Below are positions 9,660-17,157 of a stretch of DNA of 64,000 nucleotides, piece after piece. The notes beneath the pieces are model-generated. The model did not search any database. It was not told the DNA's origin and worked only from the letters and a program-made list of their open reading frames with translations. The position numbers and the translations under genes are program-made. Origin of the DNA: Parasedimentitalea denitrificans (lineage in GTDB: Bacteria; Pseudomonadota; Alphaproteobacteria; Rhodobacterales; Rhodobacteraceae). Position 1 is the first letter of the stretch, and the number at the start of each line of letters is the position of its first letter. The DNA lies in NCBI RefSeq assembly GCF_011813015.1, contig NZ_QHLQ01000019.1, forward strand, positions 1 to 64,000. The letters run 5' to 3'.

Positions 9660-10455
9660 TGTCGACCTCTTGGCCGTCAATTTCCAAACTGCGCAGATCC
9701 ATCAGGGCCACGTCGCCCTTTTCGGTGGTCAGCAAACGTTGGCCCAGCCCAACAAAGGTATCGGCCCCGACATCGCGCCAATCGGTGGCTCGCGCCAGCA
9801 TCAGTGCAGCATCTTCAGCCGGTGATCCGGGGTAGCGGGTGGGGATCAGTGCTGCCAGTTCACCGCCATTGGCCACGGTCAGCGTACCGGCTGTCCAAAC
9901 AGCGTCCCGCAAGTCACAGGGCTCTTCGATTTCCAACTTTTGGATTTGCGCAAAAGGCAGCCAGAAATAGCGTCCGTTCACAATCACTTCTAGCACCGGT
10001 CCCAGACGCATATCAGCATCTGCGATCCATTCGAACCGCTCGCCATTGATCTCGCCGGTACTGGCGGGGGCACCTTCAAAAGCGCGGGCGCGCAGCTCTG
10101 CGGCCTCTTCGACTTTTCCCTGTGCCTGTAATTTCTGTGCCTCGATTAGCAGTGCCAGCCATTCCTCAGGCTCGCCAAAGATCATCGGGTCTTTTTCCCC
10201 TGCAAATACCTTTTCGCGGTACACTTCGCAGATAATCGCCTCACGGTAGGCCTTGGCCATCATGGTGGCGCCTTCGTCCAATTCAGCGCTAAGCTTCAAT
10301 TGTGCAATGGCACGTTTCCAATCGCCCAATACACACAGCAGCTGAAACAGGAAAATGCGCAGCCTGGAATCCGACGGATCGGCTCGCACCAAGTCTTGCA
10401 GTGCCTTTAGCGCAGCTGCGGGATCACCAGATTTCAGATGCTCTTCAGGTGTCAT
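9652..10455 (-). CDS. tagJ: T6SS accessory protein TagJ/ImpE
   Basis: About 267 residues of the ImpE/TagJ/SciE family. The N-terminal half has tetratricopeptide-like helices (PAAALKALQDLVRADPSD), followed by the family-specific C-terminal domain (GRYFWLPFAQIQKL). In other T6SSs TagJ binds the N-terminal helix of TssB and accompanies ClpV. The operon also encodes a repeat-tailed TssB, so TagJ may act in choosing or handling sheath types; that is inference. The ATG at 10455 follows GGAG by 9 bases; a GTG lies one codon earlier. Confidence 0.9.
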   Translation of the reverse strand: MTPEEHLKSGDPAAALKALQDLVRADPSDSRLRIFLFQLLCVLGDWKRAIAQLKLSAELDEGATMMAKAYREAIICEVYREKVFAGEKDPMIFGEPEEWLALLIEAQKLQAQGKVEEAAELRARAFEGAPASTGEINGERFEWIADADMRLGPVLEVIVNGRYFWLPFAQIQKLEIEEPCDLRDAVWTAGTLTVANGGELAALIPTRYPGSPAEDAALMLARATDWRDVGADTFVGLGQRLLTTEKGDVALMDLRSLEIDGQEVDNG

Positions 10456-10487
10456 CACACATTGCTCCGTCGGTCAAAACTATAAGA

Positions 10488-10521
10488 CAAAAAAACTCCG
10501 GGCACCGAGGTGCCCGGAGTT
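10488..10521 (-). terminator. Rho-independent terminator after hcp
   Basis: On the minus strand AACTCCGGGCAC pairs with GTGCCCGGAGTT around a 4-base loop and is followed by a run of T residues. It lies between the hcp stop (10533) and the tagJ start. It probably ends most hcp transcripts, giving more Hcp than downstream baseplate proteins. Confidence 0.9.
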
Positions 10522-10532
10522 GTAAAGCTGGA

Positions 10533-11033
10533 TTACTCGACTTTGCCAGTCTGAACGTTCCACTTGAAGGTACCTTCGGTGGACAGCTTACCAGTTTTCT
10601 GGTTGGTCGATTTGTACTCGATTTCCATCGAAGCATAGGCCAGGGACCATGTTTCTTCAGGAATACCGTCTTCGCTGGCCGACAGCGAATAGCTATCGAT
10701 AACAACGTCTTTCAGCTTCCAGATGCAATACACCAGCAGGCCATCAGATGCGCTGTCACCCGAGCGGCACCACTCCATGGTGATTTCCGAACGGACAGTG
10801 CCGTTTGCTACCGACAGGGCCAGGTCGTTCGACGCTTTGCCCATTTGCGATGTCAGCTCAACCTTACCAAAGTTCGAGTTGGCGTGCATCCGCTGGGTCG
10901 AACCCAGATCGGTCATTTCTACTGCACGTTCAACATTCCAGCTGGCAGATTGAACAACGATCCAGTCTTTATGACCGGACTCCAGTGCGTCACCTGTAAT
11001 GTCCGAAATCAAGACAAACATGTTAGCAGCCAT
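10533..11033 (-). CDS. hcp: T6SS tube protein Hcp
   Basis: 166 residues of the Hcp family, the hexameric inner-tube protein exported by the T6SS. The N-terminus (MFVLISDITGDA) and the beta-barrel pattern are typical, and the length is normal. The gene is set off by secondary structure on both sides: a hairpin upstream (11082-11106) and a strong terminator downstream (10488-10521). This fits separate, high expression of the tube subunit. A good AAAGGAAAAG ribosome site precedes the ATG at 11033. Confidence 0.96.
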   Translation of the reverse strand: MAANMFVLISDITGDALESGHKDWIVVQSASWNVERAVEMTDLGSTQRMHANSNFGKVELTSQMGKASNDLALSVANGTVRSEITMEWCRSGDSASDGLLVYCIWKLKDVVIDSYSLSASEDGIPEETWSLAYASMEIEYKSTNQKTGKLSTEGTFKWNVQTGKVE

Positions 11034-11058
11034 TTTCTTTTCCTTTCAAATTCAAAGA

Positions 11059-11106
11059 CTCGTTACGAGTATCATGTGATTAGCTTGATGAGTGGGGCAT
11101 CAAGCT
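11059..11106 (-). promoter_or_regulatory. paired hairpins between tssC and hcp
   Basis: Two inverted repeats lie in the hcp leader. AGCTTGATG pairs with CATCAAGCT (11082-11090 with 11098-11106) and overlaps the tssC stop; ACTCG-TTA-CGAGT lies at 11059-11071. Neither has a U-tract, so a processing or mRNA-stability element in front of hcp is more likely than a terminator. Confidence 0.55.
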
Positions 11107-12596
11107 CCTTTTTCCGAGGGCAGTTTGGATACCAGCCGCAGCGAGACAGAAAGGCCTTCGAGCTGGTAATGCGGGCGCAGGAAGAATTTTGAGCTGTAAT
11201 AGCCCGGGTTACCCTCGACCTCTTCCACCACTACTTCGGCAGATGCGAGAGGCTTGCGCGCCTTTTCGTTTTCCGAGGAAATCTCGGCGTTGAAATCAAC
11301 GTAATTGTTGATCCAATCTTGCAGCCAGGTTTCCATCCCCTGACGGCTTTTGAATGACCCGACTTTGTCGCGCACCATGCACTTCAAATAATGTGCAAAC
11401 CGACAGGTGGCGAACAGATATGGCAGTCGCGCGCCAAGGTTGGCGTTTGATGTCGCATCCGGATCATCATACTCGGCCGGTTTATGAAGCGACTGAGCGC
11501 CCATGAACGTAGCCACGTCAGTATTTTTACGGTGAATCAACGGCATCATACCGTTCTTCGCCAGTTCCGCCTCGCGTCGGTCGTCGATCGCAATTTCAGT
11601 CGGACACTTCTGATCGACGCCACCATCCGTAGTCGGGAAAGTATGCGACGGCAGGTTTTCCAGCGTGCCACCACTTTCAACACCGCGAATACGCGAACAC
11701 CAGCCGTAGGACTTGAACGAACGAGTGATATTCACCGCCATGCCGTAGGCCGCGTTGACCCAGGAGTAATCACCTGCATCCGGGCTGTCTGTATCTTCTT
11801 CAAAAGCGAATTCTTCGATGGGATCGGTTTTGGAGCCATAAGGCAAACGACCCAGGAACCGAGGCATCGCCAGACCAACGTATTTGGAATCTTCGCTTTC
11901 ACGCAGGGAACGCCATGCGGCATATTCTGGTGTCTGGAAGATCTTTGTCAGGTCACGCGGGTTAGACAATTCCGACCAGCTGTCCATCTGGAACAGAGAA
12001 GGCTTTGCGCCGGTGATCAATGGCGCATGTGCTGCGGCCGCGATCTTGGACATTTCACCCAGCAGTTCGATATCCGGAGGTGACTGGTCAAAGTGATAAT
12101 CCGCAACCAATGAACCATAGGGTTCACCACCCAATTGGCTGAATTCTTCGGTGTAGATTTTCTTGAAGATCGGCGACTGATCCCAAGCTGTGCCTTTGAA
12201 CTTTTTCAAGTTCTTGTGGATCTCTTTCTTCGAGATCGGCATCACCCGGATTTTCAGCTGCTCATCGGTCTCGGTGTTGTTGACCAGATAATGCAGACCG
12301 CGCCAAGCGCTTTCCAACTGCTGAAACTCTTCGTTGTGCAGCACCAGGTTGACTTGTTCGGACAGCTTCTTGTCGATCTCGGCAACGATGCTTTGGATCG
12401 AACGCAGCGCGTCGTCGCTAACCAATGCGGTATTAGCCAGCGCCTGTTCGGCCAGCGTTTTGACAGCAGATTCAACCGCAGTCTTTGCTTGGTCCGACTT
12501 GGGCCGGAATTCTTTGTGCAGCAGGTTTGCAAATTCACTAGAGCCAAATGCTTCTTCAGCACCAGCGGCTTCTGCTTCGAGTTGTTCTTCAGCCAT
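11100..12596 (-). CDS. tssC: T6SS sheath large subunit TssC
   Basis: 498 residues of the TssC/VipB/EvpB family, which forms the contractile sheath with TssB. The LESAWRGLHYLV-type segment (QQLESAWRGLHYLVNN), the EFSQLGGEPYGSLVADY region and the C-terminal PHYQLEGLSVSLRLVSKLP are hallmarks. Only this one tssC is present for two tssB genes in the window, so both TssB types may pair with it. The gene begins 11 bases after the tssB stop. Confidence 0.97.
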   Translation of the reverse strand: MAEEQLEAEAAGAEEAFGSSEFANLLHKEFRPKSDQAKTAVESAVKTLAEQALANTALVSDDALRSIQSIVAEIDKKLSEQVNLVLHNEEFQQLESAWRGLHYLVNNTETDEQLKIRVMPISKKEIHKNLKKFKGTAWDQSPIFKKIYTEEFSQLGGEPYGSLVADYHFDQSPPDIELLGEMSKIAAAAHAPLITGAKPSLFQMDSWSELSNPRDLTKIFQTPEYAAWRSLRESEDSKYVGLAMPRFLGRLPYGSKTDPIEEFAFEEDTDSPDAGDYSWVNAAYGMAVNITRSFKSYGWCSRIRGVESGGTLENLPSHTFPTTDGGVDQKCPTEIAIDDRREAELAKNGMMPLIHRKNTDVATFMGAQSLHKPAEYDDPDATSNANLGARLPYLFATCRFAHYLKCMVRDKVGSFKSRQGMETWLQDWINNYVDFNAEISSENEKARKPLASAEVVVEEVEGNPGYYSSKFFLRPHYQLEGLSVSLRLVSKLPSEKGA

Positions 12597-12607
12597 GTCT
12601 ACCCTCC

Positions 12608-13123
12608 TTATTCTTCAGCGTCGCTGCTGCCACCGGGCGCAGCCTGCGCCGCGAGGGTTTTCAACAGGCTTGGATCCTGGATGATTTTCGAGATCAGATC
12701 CTCGGCGCCGGTTTTACCATCCATATATGTCATCAGGTTGGACAGCTGAGTACGAGCCTCCAGTAGCTCGCGCAGTGGGGCGACCTTTTCTGCGATTGCA
12801 GCCGGTTTGAAATCATCCATGCTTTCAAACGTAATATCCACCGCCAGATTGCCTTCACCCGTCAGAGTGTTGGGAACCGTGAACGCAGCACGCGGCGCCA
12901 TCGATTTCATCCGGTCGTCAAAGTTGTCGACGTCGATTTCCAGGAACTTGCGATCGGCAATGCTGGGCTGTTCAACCTCAGACTTACCAACAAGGTCGCT
13001 CATCACCCCCATCACAAAGGGAAGCTGGACCTTCTTCTCTGCACCATAAAGTTCGACATCATATTCAATCTGAACTCTTGGCGCCCGATTTCGCGCTATG
13101 AATTTCTGTGAACTGCCAGCCAT
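12608..13123 (-). CDS. tssB: T6SS sheath small subunit TssB
   Basis: 171 residues, the normal length for TssB/VipA. Typical stretches are SSQKFIARNRAPRVQIEYDV, LPFVMGVMSDLVG and RKFLEIDVDNFDDRM. It is the canonical partner of the adjacent tssC. Its close paralogue at 1-1555 carries a long repeat tail that this copy lacks; this copy ends soon after the TssB domain with a short acidic end (GGSSDAEE). Confidence 0.97.
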   Translation of the reverse strand: MAGSSQKFIARNRAPRVQIEYDVELYGAEKKVQLPFVMGVMSDLVGKSEVEQPSIADRKFLEIDVDNFDDRMKSMAPRAAFTVPNTLTGEGNLAVDITFESMDDFKPAAIAEKVAPLRELLEARTQLSNLMTYMDGKTGAEDLISKIIQDPSLLKTLAAQAAPGGSSDAEE

Positions 13124-13192
13124 CTGTTACTCCTTACTCATCAAGTATTGTGCCACCGGCCCAAGGAATTATGGGAACGCGGGAGGCTGTAT

Positions 13193-14245
13193 TCAGTCGT
13201 CGTCGTCAATGCCGCCGATCAAGTTGACATTTTCAATGCCGCGCGGTGCCATGTCATTCATGATGGTCAGGAAGTCTGCCCCGACCAATCGTTTCGCACG
13301 TTCCAGCAGGATCGGCAGCGGACTAGATGGTTCGGCCCGTTCGTAATAGCCGATGATCCGATCCAGTGTGTTGGTCACATCCGCAAGAGAATTAATGCCG
13401 CCGACCGGTCCACCAGCAGCAGCCGCGACCATAACTGGTGCCACACTGCCGGCTTCTTCACCGGGTGTCTCTTCCTCGGTCTCCGTAGGTGTCATGCTGG
13501 CATAGTCGCGAATACGTTTAGCCATCTGCCGAAGCAATTTGACCAAGGGCTGCAAGGCAGGCCCCTGCCCTGGCGTATGCTCATCAAATGCCGCCGAGAT
13601 AGCGGCTACATTCTCGGCCGAGGTTTCAATGGCCGCGACACGCGCTTCCAGTTCCTCTTGGTCACTATCCTGAAACGACGCACTGACAGTGGCGGTGTCT
13701 GGCACAGTCTCCATATCACTCGGCGCCAGGATAATACCCTCTGCAGCCTCGATCTCGCGAAGTGAAAACTTTCCGAACCCGCGACTGTTGCTTAGGGGTG
13801 CACGCCGCAAGGACCGATACAAAGGCGACGGGCCTGCCATATCATCTGGCTGACCACATAAATCCTGAATCGCATTGATCCGCATTGTCGGGTCGCCATC
13901 GTCTTCGTCGAGCTGAGGATGACAACTGTCCCAGAACTGCTCCATGCAGCCACGCAAAAAAGTCGTGACATCCGCAAAGCCAGATAGGCCAGCATCAGTG
14001 CGCAAGATAGCGTCACCCAAGAACACAGCAGCACGCAAATCGTGACTACGCTCTAGTACATCCAGGGCAGTTTTCTGAACGGTCCGAAAGTCGGGATCAA
14101 TAATAGTGGGCTCGCGGTCACCCTCTTTTATTTCTTCACCGTATTGGGCAGCCAGCTCCATTTCCGTGAAGACCGGATCATATTCAAGATCGTCACCACT
14201 AGGGGCGTCGTCCCCTTTTGACTGCAATAAAACAGTCGGATCCAT
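13193..14245 (-). CDS. tssA: T6SS cap/baseplate protein TssA
   Basis: 350 residues with an ImpA N-terminal domain (DDAPSGDDLEYDPVFTEME, typical of TssA). TssA proteins coordinate baseplate binding and sheath polymerisation. The middle has an Ala/Glu-rich linker (about 250-275) and the short C-terminal part ends in an Asp stretch. It is the first gene of the T6SS operon seen here; 69 bases separate it from tssB. The start ATG at 14245 leaves a 175-base divergent promoter region. Confidence 0.92.
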   Translation of the reverse strand: MDPTVLLQSKGDDAPSGDDLEYDPVFTEMELAAQYGEEIKEGDREPTIIDPDFRTVQKTALDVLERSHDLRAAVFLGDAILRTDAGLSGFADVTTFLRGCMEQFWDSCHPQLDEDDGDPTMRINAIQDLCGQPDDMAGPSPLYRSLRRAPLSNSRGFGKFSLREIEAAEGIILAPSDMETVPDTATVSASFQDSDQEELEARVAAIETSAENVAAISAAFDEHTPGQGPALQPLVKLLRQMAKRIRDYASMTPTETEEETPGEEAGSVAPVMVAAAAGGPVGGINSLADVTNTLDRIIGYYERAEPSSPLPILLERAKRLVGADFLTIMNDMAPRGIENVNLIGGIDDDD

Positions 14246-14420
14246 ATCGGCAGCCTCCCCAAATTTGTCCTACCATCCCATACCCCCTCTTATCAGAGCT
14301 GTGTAACGGCGCCGTCGGGGAGTCAGAAATGAGAAACAATAAACAATAACTTGACCCCAAGAGAGCCTTATCGTTTTCTTAAAGTCAATTGGTTTCACCG
14401 TTTTTGTAGGTACTTAAGAC
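14246..14420. promoter_or_regulatory. divergent promoter region of tssA and the envelope cluster
   Basis: This 175-base AT-richer gap separates two divergent gene sets and must hold both promoters. No strong operator could be picked out by eye. A TTGACC element near 14352 is a weak -35 candidate for the plus strand. Confidence 0.45.
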
Positions 14421-15266
14421 ATGGTCGCAACCCGCGTTGCTGGGAACGAAGTAAAATCGATGGTGCGCCAAGGCGCCCGGAAACGCCTGTGTTTTGGCTT
14501 TTGTCTCGATAAAAATAACGACCCCGTGCTGATGACCGAACCTGGCAACAAGGCCGAAGCCCTTAGTGCGCAAATGAAAAAAGTCGGTGGCGAGCCTCCA
14601 ATGATCTGGGGCACTTTTTTTGTGCAGTCAGATGAAATGGAGATGGTTTGCGAAAAAGTGTCCGCAAAAGTCATCAAACAGCTGAAACAGTTCCTGAAAA
14701 AGAATCAGCCCAAGGTAAATGTGCTGTTCTACGATAAAGGCCGCAACCTGCTGGACAGCCTGAAACCAGAGAAGTCCAACTCCGTTGTAACCGACGATAA
14801 GGTCTCGGATTTAGCCCCTCCCACAGGTAGCGAGGACGGCGCTCAGGATCTGATAAAACGACTAAAGAAAATTCGCCCCCGCATTGCATTGGCGCCGGGA
14901 CCTTTGGAAACGAAATTGAACCGCGCGCTGGCCAAGGCTGTAGGGCAAATCAACGGTGGCAAACTGCAAGAGGCTGAAACGCTCACCTCGATGATCGAAA
15001 TGGCGTTGGCCAAGATCGGTAAAACTGCTGAAAGCGATGAGCTCACTCAGTCCAAGGCGCAGTTAAACCGGGATAAAATGTCGCTGGGCGCCGGTGTTAA
15101 GCGTGCGCAGGCCTTGCGGGCCAATGTTGCCCGAAGCCCCGGCCAGGCACGCGGCAAACTGGACCGTGCAATCCATCAGGCCGCACGGTTGCTAAAGTCC
15201 CGTGATTTGCAGGGGGCCAACAAGATGATGGACAAGATTGAAAAAGCATTGGCGACGATCAGTTGA
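14421..15266 (+). CDS. protein of unknown function with C-terminal helical repeats
   Basis: 281 residues; family not recognised. There is no signal peptide. The N-terminal ~110 residues look globular (KRLCFGFCLDKN, PPMIWGTFFVQ). The C-terminal half has two similar helical hairpins of about 35 residues (LNRALAKAVGQINGGKLQEA and LDRAIHQAARLLKSRDLQGA), like a degenerate TPR or helical-repeat scaffold. It is the first gene of the plus-strand cluster divergent from tssA, and the next ORF frame overlaps its stop. A cytoplasmic accessory protein of the T6SS or of the TolQR-like complex is possible; this is inference from position. Confidence 0.75.
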   Translation: MVATRVAGNEVKSMVRQGARKRLCFGFCLDKNNDPVLMTEPGNKAEALSAQMKKVGGEPPMIWGTFFVQSDEMEMVCEKVSAKVIKQLKQFLKKNQPKVNVLFYDKGRNLLDSLKPEKSNSVVTDDKVSDLAPPTGSEDGAQDLIKRLKKIRPRIALAPGPLETKLNRALAKAVGQINGGKLQEAETLTSMIEMALAKIGKTAESDELTQSKAQLNRDKMSLGAGVKRAQALRANVARSPGQARGKLDRAIHQAARLLKSRDLQGANKMMDKIEKALATIS

Positions 15267-15286
15267 CCAAAACAACGGAGACGCAG

Positions 15287-15706
15287 ATGAAATTTAGATC
15301 CTTAGGTGCTGCATTATTGCTGGCAGTTCAGCCGATGATCGGACAGGCCGAAACAGGCCAGTTAATGGTCGAATTGAACAAAGTAGAAGAGATCGACGGC
15401 GGCGGATGCCGGGCGTTCTTTCTGTTTCGGAACCAAACTGAGAAGAGCTTTGCCGGCTTTGAAATGTCACTGGCCATTCTGGATGGACAAGGCGTGATTG
15501 ACCGGTTGCTGTCGATTGATGCTTCACCCCTGCCGGTGCAACGTACAACTTTGAAATTATTCGAGATCCCTGAAATTTCATGCACCAACATCTCGGAAAT
15601 TCTGCTGCATGATGTAACCTCGTGCCAGCCGCAGAACGAAGATCAGATGGACTGTTTCCCTATTCTTGATCTGGGTTCCAAAACCTCTGCTCAGCTGGTG
15701 AAATAA
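15287..15706 (+). CDS. exported protein of unknown function
   Basis: About 139 residues with a clear signal peptide (MKFRSLGAALLLAVQPMIGQA). The ATG at 15287 is chosen because GGAG lies 6 bases upstream; an earlier in-frame ATG at 15263 lacks a signal peptide at its start and overlaps the previous gene. The mature part is beta-rich with about five cysteines, including ISCTN and SCQPQNEDQMDC, which could form disulfides. It precedes the TolQ-like gene by 2 bases and is probably a periplasmic partner of that complex. Confidence 0.8.
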   Translation: MKFRSLGAALLLAVQPMIGQAETGQLMVELNKVEEIDGGGCRAFFLFRNQTEKSFAGFEMSLAILDGQGVIDRLLSIDASPLPVQRTTLKLFEIPEISCTNISEILLHDVTSCQPQNEDQMDCFPILDLGSKTSAQLVK

Positions 15707-15708
15707 CG

Positions 15709-16326
15709 ATGGGTGGCCTTTTGGAAATGCTGATCACCGGCGGCCCGGTGATCATGCTGCTGGCGGTAATGTCCGTCTTCTCGCTGTCTCTGATCGGCGT
15801 CAAACTGGTACAATTGTGGCCAGTACGATCGGGCGAGGACAATCGCAAACGAGCCTTGAACCTCTGGAAGGAAGGCAAATCGGATAAAGCCATGGCAGCT
15901 ATGGCAGATGGTTATGCCCCTGCCGATCGGGTGATGACCTACGCCATGCAGGCCTTAAGCAAAGGTTTGAACGGCCCCCGTCTTGAGGGTGAGCTGATGC
16001 GCCGTGGCAACGAAGAAGTGACGCAAATGAATAGCCTGATCCGGCTGCTAGAGCTGATCGCCATGGTGTCGCCTCTGCTGGGGTTGTTGGGCACGGTTTT
16101 GGGGATGATCCAGTCATTTCAAGAGCTGGAACTGGCGCAGGGTGCAGCCAATGCGTCGGTGCTGGCCGGCGGGATCTGGCAGGCGCTGCTGACCACCGCT
16201 GCTGGGTTATTGGTGGCCATACCTGCGGCTATAGCTGCCGGTCTGTTTTCCGCGCGAATTGATGGGGCTGCGCAGCTGATCGAAAACGCCGTGGGGCGTT
16301 TGTTACTGGCAAATGAAAGCCGTTAG
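15709..16326 (+). CDS. MotA/TolQ/ExbB-family proton channel
   Basis: 205 residues with three membrane helices, typical of the ExbB/TolQ proton-channel subunit. The family signature is in the C-terminal two helices (MVSPLLGLLGTVLGMIQSF and AAGLLVAIPAAIAAGLF). It forms an operon with two ExbD/TolR-like genes and a TonB-like protein, so this is a complete energy-transducing set that uses the proton motive force. The N-terminal cytoplasmic segment is short. It is not the standard tol-pal locus, since tolB and pal are absent. Confidence 0.93.
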   Translation: MGGLLEMLITGGPVIMLLAVMSVFSLSLIGVKLVQLWPVRSGEDNRKRALNLWKEGKSDKAMAAMADGYAPADRVMTYAMQALSKGLNGPRLEGELMRRGNEEVTQMNSLIRLLELIAMVSPLLGLLGTVLGMIQSFQELELAQGAANASVLAGGIWQALLTTAAGLLVAIPAAIAAGLFSARIDGAAQLIENAVGRLLLANESR

Positions 16327-16339
16327 CGGAGGTTAGCCC

Positions 16340-16753
16340 ATGAACCTCAGGCGGCCGCCACCCCAAGGTGCCCTGATCTCGCTGGTGCCGATGATCGACG
16401 TGATGTTGATCCTGTTGGTGTTCTTTATGGTCACGTCGACCTATCTGAACCTCGACATGATCCCGGCTGTGCGTCCTTCAAATGAAGGCACATCGCAGGC
16501 CTCGGCTGCGCCCGAAGGCACGATCATGGTCCGCCTTGGCGCAGACGGAGCGACAGTGGTGCAAGGCACCGCACTTGACCCCGTTGCCTTGGGTCAACGG
16601 CTATCTCAGGACTTGGCCAAGGAACCGCTGATGCAGGTGTTGATCCTGCCTTCGGGTGCCGCCCCAACTCAGGCCTTGATTTCGGTAATGGACGCCGCCG
16701 CAACCGCTGGTGTTCAGCGCCTGCGGGTTCTGCGTTTAGAGGCCCAACCATGA
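16340..16753 (+). CDS. ExbD/TolR-family protein 1
   Basis: 137 residues: one N-terminal membrane helix with the conserved Asp (PMIDVMLILLVFFMVTSTY), then a periplasmic domain. The helix Asp is the proton-carrying residue of the family. It overlaps the second ExbD gene by 4 bases. Two ExbD-type subunits next to one ExbB are seen in several non-Tol systems. Confidence 0.92.
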   Translation: MNLRRPPPQGALISLVPMIDVMLILLVFFMVTSTYLNLDMIPAVRPSNEGTSQASAAPEGTIMVRLGADGATVVQGTALDPVALGQRLSQDLAKEPLMQVLILPSGAAPTQALISVMDAAATAGVQRLRVLRLEAQP

Positions 16754-17157
16754 AGCTGAACCGCCCCAAACGCCCGATGCAATCGGAAACCATCATCGCG
16801 TTGATCGACGTGGTGTTTTTCTTGCTGGTGTTCTTTATGCTGATCGGCCGCATGGATGCCACCGCACCGTTCGAGGTGCGCCCTTCGACAGCCCAAACCG
16901 GGCGGGATATGCCAGCCGGCGGCATCACTCTGGCGATTGCCGCTGATGGGGCTTTGGCACTAGATGGCGACGAGATCAGCACAGAAGATCTGGACGCAGA
17001 GCTGACGGCTCAACTGAAACAGCAACCCGATCTGCGCCTGCGTATCAACGCCCATCGCGCCGCCGAGCTGCGCCACGTTCTGCCTTATGTCACCCGCGCC
17101 GAGGCCTTGGGCCTGCGTGATGTGGTTCTGGTGGTCACTCCCGAGCGTGACGAATGA
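16750..17157 (+). CDS. ExbD/TolR-family protein 2
   Basis: 135 residues with the same layout as the previous gene: a single helix with the conserved Asp (ALIDVVFFLLVFFMLIG) and a periplasmic domain. The start overlaps the upstream stop (ATGA) and its own stop overlaps the start of the TonB-like gene, so the operon is translationally coupled throughout. Confidence 0.92.
   Translation: MKLNRPKRPMQSETIIALIDVVFFLLVFFMLIGRMDATAPFEVRPSTAQTGRDMPAGGITLAIAADGALALDGDEISTEDLDAELTAQLKQQPDLRLRINAHRAAELRHVLPYVTRAEALGLRDVVLVVTPERDE

Noticed and set aside
14246-14420. A sigma-54 type promoter for the T6SS
   Set aside because: No TGGC-N8-TTGC pattern could be found in the gap.
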